Part shown: positions 1 to 8,790 of the stretch, in pieces
Position numbering within the stretch: the first letter of the stretch is position 1
Layout: each line of letters begins with the position of its first letter
From: Rhabdornis inornatus
Lineage: Eukaryota; Chordata; Aves; Passeriformes; Rhabdornithidae
Length of the DNA: 64,000 nucleotides
Reading direction: 5' to 3'
NCBI GenBank assembly: GCA_013397075.1
Contig: VWZS01007474.1
Coordinates: 534,791-598,790, forward strand
Position numbers and translations under genes: made by a program
Notes under the pieces: generated by a model
Databases searched by the model: none
What the model was told of the DNA's origin: nothing
The model's input: only the letters and a program-made list of their open reading frames with translations

Positions 1-65
1 CAGCAGGGATCCGAGATGGCCATGTCTGATGGCTGACAGTGGGGTGAAAAGGGGAGTTATGGCCT

Positions 66-145
66 TGGGATGGGATGGGATGGGATGGGATGGGATGGGA
101 TGGGATGGGATGGGATGGGATGGGATGGGATGGGATGGGATGGGA
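66..145. repeat. (GGGAT)n microsatellite, 16 copies
   Basis: Sixteen uninterrupted copies of the pentamer GGGAT lie in the intron just upstream of the first recognisable SLC6 exon. The + strand carries a GGG run every five bases, so the tract could form G-quadruplexes. It is translated as a spurious Gly/Met/Trp/Asp repeat in several frames, which should be ignored. Confidence 0.95.
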
Positions 146-233
146 CATCCCCGCTCTGCCATGCAGATTTTCTTGGAGAGCAGGACTGTCCCCACATCCC
201 ATTCCCCACCCCATACCAGCATTTCCTTTGCAG

Positions 234-2707
234 TTTGGAGGCTTGGAGGCCGTGATCACAGCTGTGATGGATGAGTACCCCCAGGTCCTGGCAGGGCGAC
301 GGGAGCTCTTTGTCCTTGGCCTCATCACAGTCTGTTTCCTGGGCTCCCTCAGCACCCTCACCTACGTGAGTTCCACTGGCACCACCCTGCCCTGGCCCCC
401 CACACCCACCTCCTTCACCTCTGTGGGGTCTGCAGCCTCCCCCTCCTCATGCTGCTCCAGGGGGGAGCCTACGTGGTGAAACTGCTGGAGGAGTTTGGTG
501 CTGGCTGCTCCATCCTGGCCGTGGTGCTCCTGGAAACCATTGCTGTCTCCTGGTTTTATGGTAAGAAACAGCTTCTGCCATGGAAAACACTCTGTGGGCA
601 CCTCCACGGGTGTGTGACCCTGCACAGGTGAGTAAATCCCAGGCACTGGGTCCCGTGTGTGGCTCCCGGCCAGGCTGGGATGGGAACTGAGGGTGCTGTG
701 TCTGTGTGGATATTCCTGAACCCATGTCCTCCATGGGATCCTGGGGCTTTGAGTGGTCTCTCCTCTGGCAGGGATCCAGATGTTCTCCCACGATGTCAAG
801 GCCATGCTGGGCTTCACCCCAGGGCTCTTCTGGAAGCTGTGCTGGGTCGCCATCAGCCCATCCTTGCTGGCAGTGAGTATCCACGGCCAAATTACAAACA
901 AGGTCATTGCTGTCCCTCTGGACACCCTGCAGGACAGCCACTCCCCTCTGCTGCCCAGCTCCCTGTGCCATGGATAACTCCCCTCTCACTCACACGAGGT
1001 AACCAAGCTGCCAAGAGAGTGGACAGGGCTGTGGCATCTCATGCCAGCCCTCCCCATGCCACTGCTCCAGCCACAGTGCCCACAGCCCCAGCACATCACT
1101 GAGAAAGGGAGCTGGAAGTTCATTTTCCAGCCTTTTCCACAGCTCCAGGGCAAAGCTGGGTGCTCACATGGGTGCAAGCTCAGCTTTGTCTCATCCCCCC
1201 AGCACGCAGCATCCTTCGCAGGGCTGGCCACGGGTCCATCTCCCACGTGCTGGTCTGGATCCATCCCTTTGAAATGCCAGCTCCCACGGCACTTCAAAGG
1301 CTGCCATCGGCAGAGGGGTCTAATCTCAGCGGATCTGCAGGAGAAGAGGCCTTGTGAGGATTAATTATGGCTCTAAGCGCTTTGCCCTGGTTATTAAGAG
1401 AGGAGTATTATCATCAAAGCACACAGCAAATGGTTTTGTTTCAGCACAGGGCTGAGCAGCCCTCGCTGGCTCACAGGGCTTGTTAGACAGAGGCCCCCAG
1501 CCCTCACCTAGCCAGGGGTGGCAGCCCAGGAGATGTCCCTGTGATGGTCATGCTGGCTGGCATTTGGGGGAGCAGCAGGACCTGGATGGTGTTGATAAAA
1601 CCATGGAATCACACAATGGTTTGGGTTGGAAGGGACCTTAAAGATCATCTTATTCCATCCCTGCACCCTGATAACCTATGGGGTGAGCTGCCATCAGTGC
1701 TGGAGCTTGGGAGATCAGATAATTATTTAGGTTGGAAAAGCCCTCCAAGACCAAGGAATTCAAGCACTACACCACCCAGCACTGCCAAGGCCAGCCCTAA
1801 CCCATGTCCCCAAGGCCCAGATCTACACATCTGTTAAATCCCTCCAGGGATGGGGACTCCACCACTGCCCTGGCAGCTGTGCCAGGGCTCGACACCCCTT
1901 TTGGTGAGGAAAGTCTCCCTGATGTCCAATATAACCTGGCACAACTTGAGGCCATTTACTCTGATTCCGTCCCTAGTTCCCTGGGAGCAGAGTCCAACCC
2001 CCACCTGGCTGCACATTCCTGTCAGGGAGTTGTGGGCAGATAGAAGATCCTCCCTGAGCCTCCTGTTCTCCAGGCTGAGTCCCTTTCCCAGCTCCCTCAG
2101 CTGCTCCTGGTGCTCCAAACCCTTCCCTATCTCTGTTCCCTTCTCTGGACGTGCTCCAGCCCCTCCATGTCTGTCTTGGTGTGAGGGTCCCAAACTGCTC
2201 ACAGGACTCGAGGCCCCTGTGGCTCTGCTCGTTGCAGTTCATTGTCATCAGCTCCCTGCTGGACCAGCCACCCCTGACCCTGTTTGACTACCAGTACCCC
2301 GAGTGGAGCATCTCCGTGGGATTCCTCATTGGAGCATCCTCCTTCGTCTGCATCCCCCTCTACATGGTGTACAAGCTCGTCTGGACACCAGGGTCCCTCA
2401 AGCAGGTCAGGATCAGGATGGACAATCCCAAGGCTCCTGGTTGGGCTGGGGTGGGCAGAGACCCCACTGGGGTCAGCCCGGGGCAAGTGGCTGATGCATC
2501 CTCAGCATCTTTGTTGGTGTGGCAATTAAATCCCACCGGGAGAGCTGCGGGGGAAGGGCTCTGAGGAGCGTGGCTCCACGGCAGGAAGGAGACGCCTTTT
2601 TTTTTTGTGTTTTGTGTCTCGCTCAGCGCCTCGCCGTCTGCATTCGGCCCGAGAAAACCACGCGAGCCCCCCAGGCAGAGGGGTTGGGCATGGCCCCCGT
2701 CCTGTAG
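234..2707 (+). CDS. Sodium-dependent serotonin transporter-like SLC6 protein, 3' part (five exons)
   Basis: Five exons join in frame: 234-365, 461-560, 772-872, 2238-2405 and 2627-2707 (stop TAG at 2705). All have AG/GT borders. They encode the last 193 residues or so of a neurotransmitter:sodium symporter, from the end of TM8 to the C-terminus. Landmarks are GLEAVITAVMDEYP, GGAYVVKLLEEFGAG (TM10 region), ETIAVSWFYG, DVKAMLGFTPG and YKLVWTPGSLKQ (after TM12). The YVVKLLEE motif is that of the serotonin transporter, whereas noradrenaline and dopamine transporters differ there, so SERT is the closest relative I recognise. The C-terminal tail is short and divergent, ending GMAPVL. The 5' exons lie outside the window. 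Family role: Na+/Cl--coupled uptake of a monoamine at the plasma membrane; the actual substrate is unknown. The synteny differs from canonical SLC6A4, so this is probably a paralogue and I give no symbol. Confidence 0.85.
1603..2220 (-). mobile_element. CR1 LINE fragment(s), 3' end
   Basis: Read on the minus strand this is avian CR1. The + strand begins with the reverse complement of the CR1 3' terminus (AATGGTTTGGGTTGGAAGGG near 1618) and runs through the usual blocks to a 'gaggctcagg'-type region near 2060 and a 'cccaaactg...actcgagg' block near 2190-2213. A second GGTTGGAAAAG-type 3' end near 1730 suggests two overlapping or nested copies. It fills most of the SLC6 intron 873-2237 and stops within about 20 bases of the splice acceptor at 2238. 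Confidence 0.85.
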
Positions 2708-3014
2708 CACAGCCAGGGGACACGGACACTGCTCGGGCTCGCTGCCCGGCACAGCCGTGGGGCAGCTGTGCCCTCCTCACCACGGACCACACCCGGCACC
2801 TCCGCGAGCATCCCGGTGGAAGCGGCACGTCCCGTTCTCGCTGCTGGCAGGAAAACCTGAGATCCGCAGCAGGGAGAACGGGAGCACCGCTGGGAGCCAA
2901 GGGGCCAAATGCCCGGGGGTAGAGGAGAACCCCAGCTCCCGGGGCAGATGGAGGAATTGCCTCGCTCGGAGGTGCCTCCGTGCATGTCTGTAGCTGTGCT
3001 GAGGTTGTTTGGAA

Positions 3015-3020
3015 AATAAA
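3015..3020 (+). terminator. Polyadenylation signal AATAAA, SLC6 gene
   Basis: Canonical AATAAA about 310 bases after the SLC6 stop codon and about 740 bases before the next + strand start codon. It is the only such hexamer I found between the two genes, so it is the probable 3' end of the SLC6 transcript. Placement is inferred from sequence only. Confidence 0.5.
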
Positions 3021-3563
3021 GATGATGCCGATGCTCGGAGATGAGGGGAGGGAGAGGAGCCGGAGCTCGCTGTGCTGTATTCGTGGAGTGCTCAGAGTTC
3101 GGGCTGGGCTGCGGGACACGAGGGGCTGTCGCTGTCCGGACACTCCTTGTCCTGCTACAAACACCCAAAATCCGGCGGGGGAGTCGCCCGAGCCCAGGGG
3201 TGGCTCCCAGGTGCTGCTGAAGCCGGGCAGGTCGGTGCCGCCCCATCCCGGGGGATCCAGGGAACAGGCATTTGAAGAGGGAAAGACCCTAATATATCTC
3301 ATGTCAAAACCAAATCCTAAGTCGGGGAGAGGCATCCCTGAGCTGGTGTGAATCAACCACCTGCCGTGGCTTCCCAGCGCAGCATCACCGTTCCTCGGTG
3401 TTTGGGGTTCATAAAACACCTGAAACAACCCACGTTCACGGCAGCGGGGGTTTGGGGGAACACACAGGGCTTGGGGGGACACCACGGGGCTGGGGGGGAG
3501 GAGATGCACACGGGGGTGCGGGGACACGAGGGGTGGACACGCGGGTCTCCCCCGGCCGGGCAC

Positions 3564-3650
3564 TCCCGGTGCCGTTCCCGGTGCCGTTCCCGGTGCCGTT
3601 CCCGGTGCCGCTCCCGGTGCCGTTCCCGGTGCCGTTCCCGGTGCCTTTCC
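3564..3650. repeat. 12-bp GC-rich minisatellite, about 7 copies
   Basis: Tandem copies of a 12-mer of the form GGTGCCGTTCCC, one with a C variant, end about 110 bases upstream of the C12orf76-like start codon. The region is CpG-rich and probably belongs to that gene's promoter or 5' UTR. Long antisense Thr/Gly/Asn/Ser-repeat reading frames here are by-products of the 12-base period. Confidence 0.9.
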
Positions 3651-3760
3651 CTCGCCCCGCTCCCCCGGAAGGCCGGTCCCGGGGCGGGGCGGGCGGCAGG
3701 AAGGGGCAGGGCCGGGCCCGGTGCACAAAGCCCGGCGGGGTCCGTGCTGTGTCGGGCGCG

Positions 3761-4050
3761 ATGGGGCTGGCGGCGGCGCGGGGCTGGGCGCTGTCCCCGC
3801 TGTCCCCGGGCCCGGCGGAGCGCAGCCGGCCCTACGCTGTGCTGCAGCACCAGAACCTGGGTGAGGAACGGGGAACAGCGGGTACAGCCCAGCCACGGCC
3901 CGGCCGTGGGCTCGGGAGTTAGTCAGGGAGTGTTTAATTGATGTTCTTTCTCTTCTCACCGCAGTGCTGCTGGGCAGCATCCTCAGCGCTCTTCTGCTCA
4001 CCATCATCCTCATGGCCATCTGTGTCTACCGGCCCGTGCGGCGGCGGTAG
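3761..4050 (+). CDS. C12orf76: Small single-pass membrane protein, probable C12orf76 orthologue
   Basis: Two exons, 3761-3860 and 3965-4050 (TAG at 4048), join in phase 1 to give 61 residues. The N-terminal part is loosely Pro/Arg/Ala-rich, followed by PYAVLQHQNL, a hydrophobic helix of about 20 residues (VLLGSILSALLLTIILMAIC), then the basic tail VYRPVRRR. This predicts a type III or tail-anchored-like topology with the Arg cluster cytosolic. The start ATG sits in a strongly CpG-rich segment just after the 12-bp repeat. Human C12orf76 lies next to ANKRD13A, and the same neighbour is found here, which is the main reason for the name. Its function is not known to me. The 3' end converges with ANKRD13A on the opposite strand. 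The exon join is well supported; the orthology is moderately supported. Confidence 0.65.
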
Positions 4051-4091
4051 CGGAGCGGGACCCGCTGGGGCATCGGGAGAATGCTGCATCC

Positions 4092-4285
4092 CGTCTGGTT
4101 CTGCCACCTGGTACCCACCATCCCAGCACCGCTTCAGTCCTGCTGGTTATCCCGTCTGGTACCCACCATCCCGGCACTGCTCCGGTCCTGCAGGTTATCC
4201 CGTCTGGTACCCACCATCCCGGCACTGCTCCGGTTCTCCAATCTGGTTCCCACCATCCTGGCACCGCTCCGGTCCCGCCCGGTTC
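4092..4285. repeat. Minisatellite, about 49-bp period, roughly 4 copies
   Basis: Imperfect tandem units contain 'CCCGTCTGGTACCCACCATC' followed by 'CCGGCACTGCTCCGGT'. The clearest pair starts at 4144 and 4193, giving a 49-base period; the flanking copies are more diverged. The array lies just after the stop codon of the small membrane protein gene, inside its 3' UTR. Confidence 0.85.
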
Positions 4286-4733
4286 CTCCCTCCGGTCCTT
4301 TCGCCGCTCCCGTCAGCTGCTGGGGATGCCCTGAGGGTGCGAGTGTGGCTTTTCCCCCATCTCTGCCCCTGCTGTATCACATGGCTCCATCGTGATGTGG
4401 CTTCCAGCAATGGTCATGCCGGGTGCTGGAAATCACTCCCTCCCTCAGCAAACAGACTCCTGGAGCTCCTGGAGGTGTCCTAGAATAGAACCCGTCTGGC
4501 TCGGAGCAGGGGCTGGAGCAACGCGCCTGCCTCCCAAATCCTAGCGTTTTGGCGAGGCTGATCCGACACCGTGTGCTGGAGAGCATCCTCGGGGCGTGCG
4601 GGCACCCGGGGCCTGGGTTGTCACAAGAACAGGGCGAGATTTGGGGACACTGTCCCAGGAGCAGCTCCACGTGCTCAGTCACACCGCGACTACTTTTTGC
4701 TTTCTGATTAATCCAGGTCCTTGTTTGAACGCT

Positions 4734-4852
4734 GAGTCCTGGGGTTGGACGGGGCTTGGAGCAACCTAGAATAGTGGGAGGTGTCCCTGGCAGGGAGTAG
4801 AACAGGATGAGCTTTAAGGTCCCATTCAAATATATTCCAAAGGTAAAAGCCC
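4734..4852 (+). mobile_element. CR1 LINE fragment, 3' end
   Basis: The + strand reads the CR1 3' region: GGGGTTGGACGGGGCTTGGA, then a 'gcaacctagaatagtgggaggtgtccctg'-type block and 'gagctttaaggtccc' near 4809-4824. It is truncated at its 5' end and lacks a clear terminal ATTCTATG repeat. Confidence 0.8.
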
Positions 4853-5731
4853 AGTGACCCACGCAGCAGTGGGTGGGGGGGTCTGATCCATTCCTGCCTC
4901 TGAGCCGAAACACTGATGCATGACCCAATCCTGGTGTAGTTTTCCCAGGCCAGGCTTCTCCTTCCCAACGTTATTTGCTTTAACTCCTGGCTAAAAAGCC
5001 CCAAATAGCCTCCCATCAAACCAGGCCTGCTGAACCTGTTGGGAACTGGGGTGCAGGTGAGAGATTCCAGCATGTGCTGGTCACTGTCCTCCTGGAAATA
5101 GGAGTCTCCAAAGGTCTGCAAGCCAGGCAGATGCTCTGGAAGTGTTTGAGCTCCAGCCAGACCCATTTTATGCAGTTTCAGTAACAAGTGTTTACACTGA
5201 ATCCCATTTCCATACGAATGCTGCTACTTTGTTTTGCACTGCTACAAGTAGTAACTGGATATTACTAATTATTACTTTGATATTTAACATAGGGGTGTTT
5301 TGCATAGTAATTTATTTAGAGTTTTAAAATGTTAACTTCCAGAATAATTGTTGTTGACCTCTTCTCAAGCCCTTGTGCTGCATCTGAGGTGTTTTCCATT
5401 CTGTTTGAAGGACACCGAGTGCTGGCATTGAACAGGGATTTTCTTTCTGTTTTGTGAAATGACAGAGTGAGCCTGGTCTCAACCAGATGGAGTTGTTAAT
5501 CCAAGAGTGAGGCAGCAAGGCAGCACTGTTCTATTGCTTTCTGCCCCTCCTGTTGCTCACTGATTCCTGTGTTGCTGATTTTCCTTGGTCCTTCATCGCT
5601 GTGAAGCCTGGCCTGCAGCCTGTACTGCTCGTGGGGGTGGATGGTGAAGCTCCCAGCTCCAGCTCTGCATTCCCAGGAGCAGAATTCCTGTTTGCTCTCA
5701 TTCCTCACTCCCTGCTATGCCTCTTTGTACA

Positions 5732-5737
5732 AATAAA
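5732..5737 (+). terminator. Polyadenylation signal AATAAA, C12orf76-like gene
   Basis: AATAAA in the sequence TTGTACAAATAAAACGCTC, about 1.7 kb after the stop codon, followed by T/G-rich sequence. It is a plausible 3' end for the small membrane protein transcript; inferred from sequence only. Confidence 0.45.
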
Positions 5738-6947
5738 ACGCTCAGTAAACAATCCACGCTCTTATTTATTCATGGCTGTGCTGTTTGTTATTAACTGGAC
5801 TGGAGCTCCTCAAAGGAGTGAGGCTGTCTGATTCCCACCTCCTGTCCCCTCTCATGGCTCCTACCTTGTTTTTAGTGGGATGGCAGTGCTGGGGGAACGT
5901 TTCCATGGATGTTTGTCAGCAAGGAGCCGTTTAAAAGCACAATGGAACCACATCCTACAGCAGCTGTGCAGTTTCCAGCAGCTCGGCTATGAATCAAAAC
6001 TCAGCCAAAGCAGTGTAAGAAGGGTTTCCAAATAAACAAAATCATGAACTGCTGCTGTAAAAAGCCTTTTAAAGGGGGTAAAAAGCACAAAAAAAACACA
6101 GTCTTGTTTTAAGGAACTAACAGCATCAACTTAAAGAACTTTTAAAGCTGGTTATAGTTTTAGAAGAAGCTACGGGTGTTTGTAACTCTGAGCTTCTTTC
6201 CTACATCAACCTCACCTTATCTCAGAGAGGTTGGAATCTATTGTTACCCAAGTCTTTGCCTTAATACTAAACATGCTCAACCCTCTGCTCCTCTCTTACA
6301 AGAAGGTGCAGAGAGAAATTCATAGGGTTTCCTGCCTTTCACTGCCTTAACATCTATTCTGTACTGATTCCCCCTTTTCAATACAGGGAGAGTCAGAACT
6401 TAGCTGAAAATGTCCAAAAAGTGTTTCTGGGGATTATGTGTCTGATTCACACTAAGCCAGAAGTACCTTGGAGAATTTCACAGGTGATAATGTCAATTTA
6501 ATGTTAAAAAAGACAGATAATTAGTAAAAAAAAGACCCCAAATACAGTGTTAGAAAGAATACCTGTGTATGGTGCAATGTACAGTACCTTTGGTTTTTCT
6601 TCCAGCACACAGAGCATGTCCATCTTACATTGAAAGGGTTAAGTCAGGCTTTAAGAGAAGCAGCACCTGGCTGAGGGAAGCAGGGCCTTCTAGTTTTAGC
6701 AATAATACAAATGTCAAAAAAAAGAAAAAAACCCCAAAAGCAAATCCAATTTATTTTACAGTCACAGACTAAGAAGCAGGAGCGTAACACAACTTCAACC
6801 GAAAGTGCTTAATGTTCTTTAGTTTAAATATAAAACCAGAACAAGTCAGCTTGAAAAATGCTATTTTTACCCCTCTTGTAACCTTTGAAATGCTTAGCAG
6901 AAAACAGGCAATGCCAGGCAGACGGGTTTGTAAAGGCAACAGCACTC

Positions 6948-6953
6948 TTTATT
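6948..6953 (-). terminator. Candidate polyadenylation signal of ANKRD13A (AATAAA on minus strand)
   Basis: TTTATT on the + strand reads AATAAA on the minus strand, about 1.8 kb after the ANKRD13A stop codon. A second candidate lies further downstream at 6750-6755. Either would leave roughly 1 kb between the two converging transcripts. Confidence 0.4.
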
Positions 6954-7056
6954 CCCACTGGAGGAATGCCCATGCCTCCATCTCCTACCTCCCACCCTGT
7001 CAGGAGCTCAGCACGAGGCCTATTCCCAACTGTGACAGTCACAGGAATCCCCTTTC

Positions 7057-7136
7057 CTGAAGAAGGAAGGAAAAGGAGGAGGAAAAGGAGGAGGAAAAGG
7101 AGGAGGAAAAGGAGGAGGAAAAGGAGGAGGAAAAGA
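7057..7136. repeat. Purine microsatellite, 12-bp GGAGGAGGAAAA-type unit
   Basis: About six copies of a purine-only 12-mer lie in the ANKRD13A 3' UTR/flank. All-purine mirror-like tracts of this kind can form triplex DNA. It runs directly into the duplicated block described in the next entry. Confidence 0.9.
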
Positions 7137-7348
7137 ATTCCATCCCAGCCCACTGCCCCTGTGCAGGACAGTCCCCATTCCTGCAGCACCCAGGAAGTTG
7201 TTTTTAGGGATGCAAGTTGCCCCAGGGAACAGAACNGAGGAGGAAAGAAATTCCATCCCAGCCCACTGCCCCTGTGCAGGACAGTCCCCATTCCTGCAGC
7301 ACCCAGGAAGTTGTTTTTAGGGATGCAAGTTGCCCCAGGGAACAGAAC
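7137..7348. repeat. Direct duplication of about 99 bp flanking a single N at 7236
   Basis: The block from about 7138 to 7235 is repeated without any difference I can see from about 7250 to 7348, beginning TTCCATCCCAGCCCACTGCC and ending GGGAACAGAAC. The copies are separated by one N plus a short GAGGAGGAAAG stretch that itself resembles the end of the preceding purine repeat. This is the signature of two contig ends that overlap but were not merged. Confidence 0.9.
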
Positions 7349-8790
7349 CAATGTGGAGAGGCTAGTCCTAGTGTATTCCTGAAGGAATTGTGATCATTTC
7401 CTATGTAAAACAATGGATTATTTGTTTAAAATAGTGTTCCAAGTTACCAACTGCCCCACTGGTTATGATCAAGTCCATTTTATAGTGATTTTACATTGGT
7501 TAATTAATAGTTGGTCACCCAGAACCGCCTGAGGAACAGGAGCAGTGTTAGGAGCAAGCTCAGAGTAGCTGTGCCAAAGGTTCCTCCAGCCCTGCCAGCC
7601 AGAGCAGAGGGATATTGCTCACATTTAACAGCTGTAAGGCTTTCCTGTGGCTGTTCATCGTGTACCTGTGGAGTGCACCTGAGAGTCACACTGTGAGTAC
7701 TGTAAACACCGAGAGAAGTGCAGATAAAAGAGCTACAAAGATCCTGTATGGCCAAAAACCTGAGGAAAGCTGGTTAAAACAGATCTAGGAATTGTTATAA
7801 GACCAGTTTGATGAGTGTAGGCCTAGTGGCTTGGTTTAAAATCAATAAAAATATTCAGGTAAAAAAATAGATGTATTCACATGGAGGACGAGCGCTGCGG
7901 TTTTAAAAAGCAACACACGTTTCCCTTGCAGAATTAAAACTTCTCTTCCAATAAGGACACATGAAAATCTCCCTTGAATACTTTTCCTGGCTGCATTTAG
8001 CACCCACACTCAGCCATGCACACCAAGAGATCCCAAAGAAGCACCTGTATCTATCCCTTAATTTCTGGCTGCACTCTGACCAGGGGAACGAGCTGGTTTG
8101 GAATCACTGCAGAAACTGCTGCTGTACTGGACTGATGGTCCCATTTCAGCATCTAAAATTTTACTGGCTACTTGTTTTGTCCTTTTTCAGAAAGCACTGG
8201 TTTAATCTAGAGCTTGGATGAGCTGTTCAAGTATAAAACTATCCCTCTCAAGCCAAAAATCTCAGTAACTAGAGGAGAGATAACCACATCTAAACAAAAC
8301 TAACTGAAATCATCTGTCAGCATGAAGAAATACCGTGTGTGTATAGGCAGGGAGATGCTCTCCCATGAAACAGCTGGAAAAAAAACAGGCTATGGCTTTG
8401 AATTATTGAGAAATAACGAAGCAGATGAGTATTTCTTTGGTAAGTAATGAAGTTTCCCTCCTGAACTTCCCATAATCAGGCTTTCAAGCTTTACTGCAAT
8501 CCCACATCCTGATGCAAAGCAAAATTTCCATCTGCTCTTCAATAAATTAGTTAAGATAAAAACATTTCCTTCAAAGCTAAGACTGCGTGGTTGGGGAGCC
8601 AAATGTGAAGTCCTGTGATCTAGTAACTCCCCCAAACAAAAATAAATCAGGTTTTTGCAGCTGATGCCAACTTAGAAGGCAAGTGAAATGTTTCCTTAAG
8701 CAATCCAGGAGTGGTTCCAGAGTGACAGCTCTGAAAACCTCCAGTTTTACACAGATTTGGTCATCCTTGCTTCAGGAGGTCACTTAGGAG

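Larger units (their letters stand above)
4051..8790. other. Convergent 3' UTR/intergenic region between C12orf76-like gene and ANKRD13A
   Basis: I see no further protein-coding exon here. The stretch holds the likely 3' UTR of the small membrane protein gene (to about 5750), a 49-bp minisatellite, a CR1 tail, a GGAGGA-rich array with a duplicated block around a one-base gap, and then the 3' UTR of ANKRD13A read on the minus strand (about 6950 to 8790). The remainder is AT-rich unique sequence. Confidence 0.6.

Noticed and set aside
2526..4019. 497-residue open frame on the minus strand
   Set aside because: It runs antisense through the last SLC6 exon, the GC-rich promoter and the 12-bp repeat. 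Pro/Arg/Gly-rich composition and the repeat period explain its length; no domain is visible.
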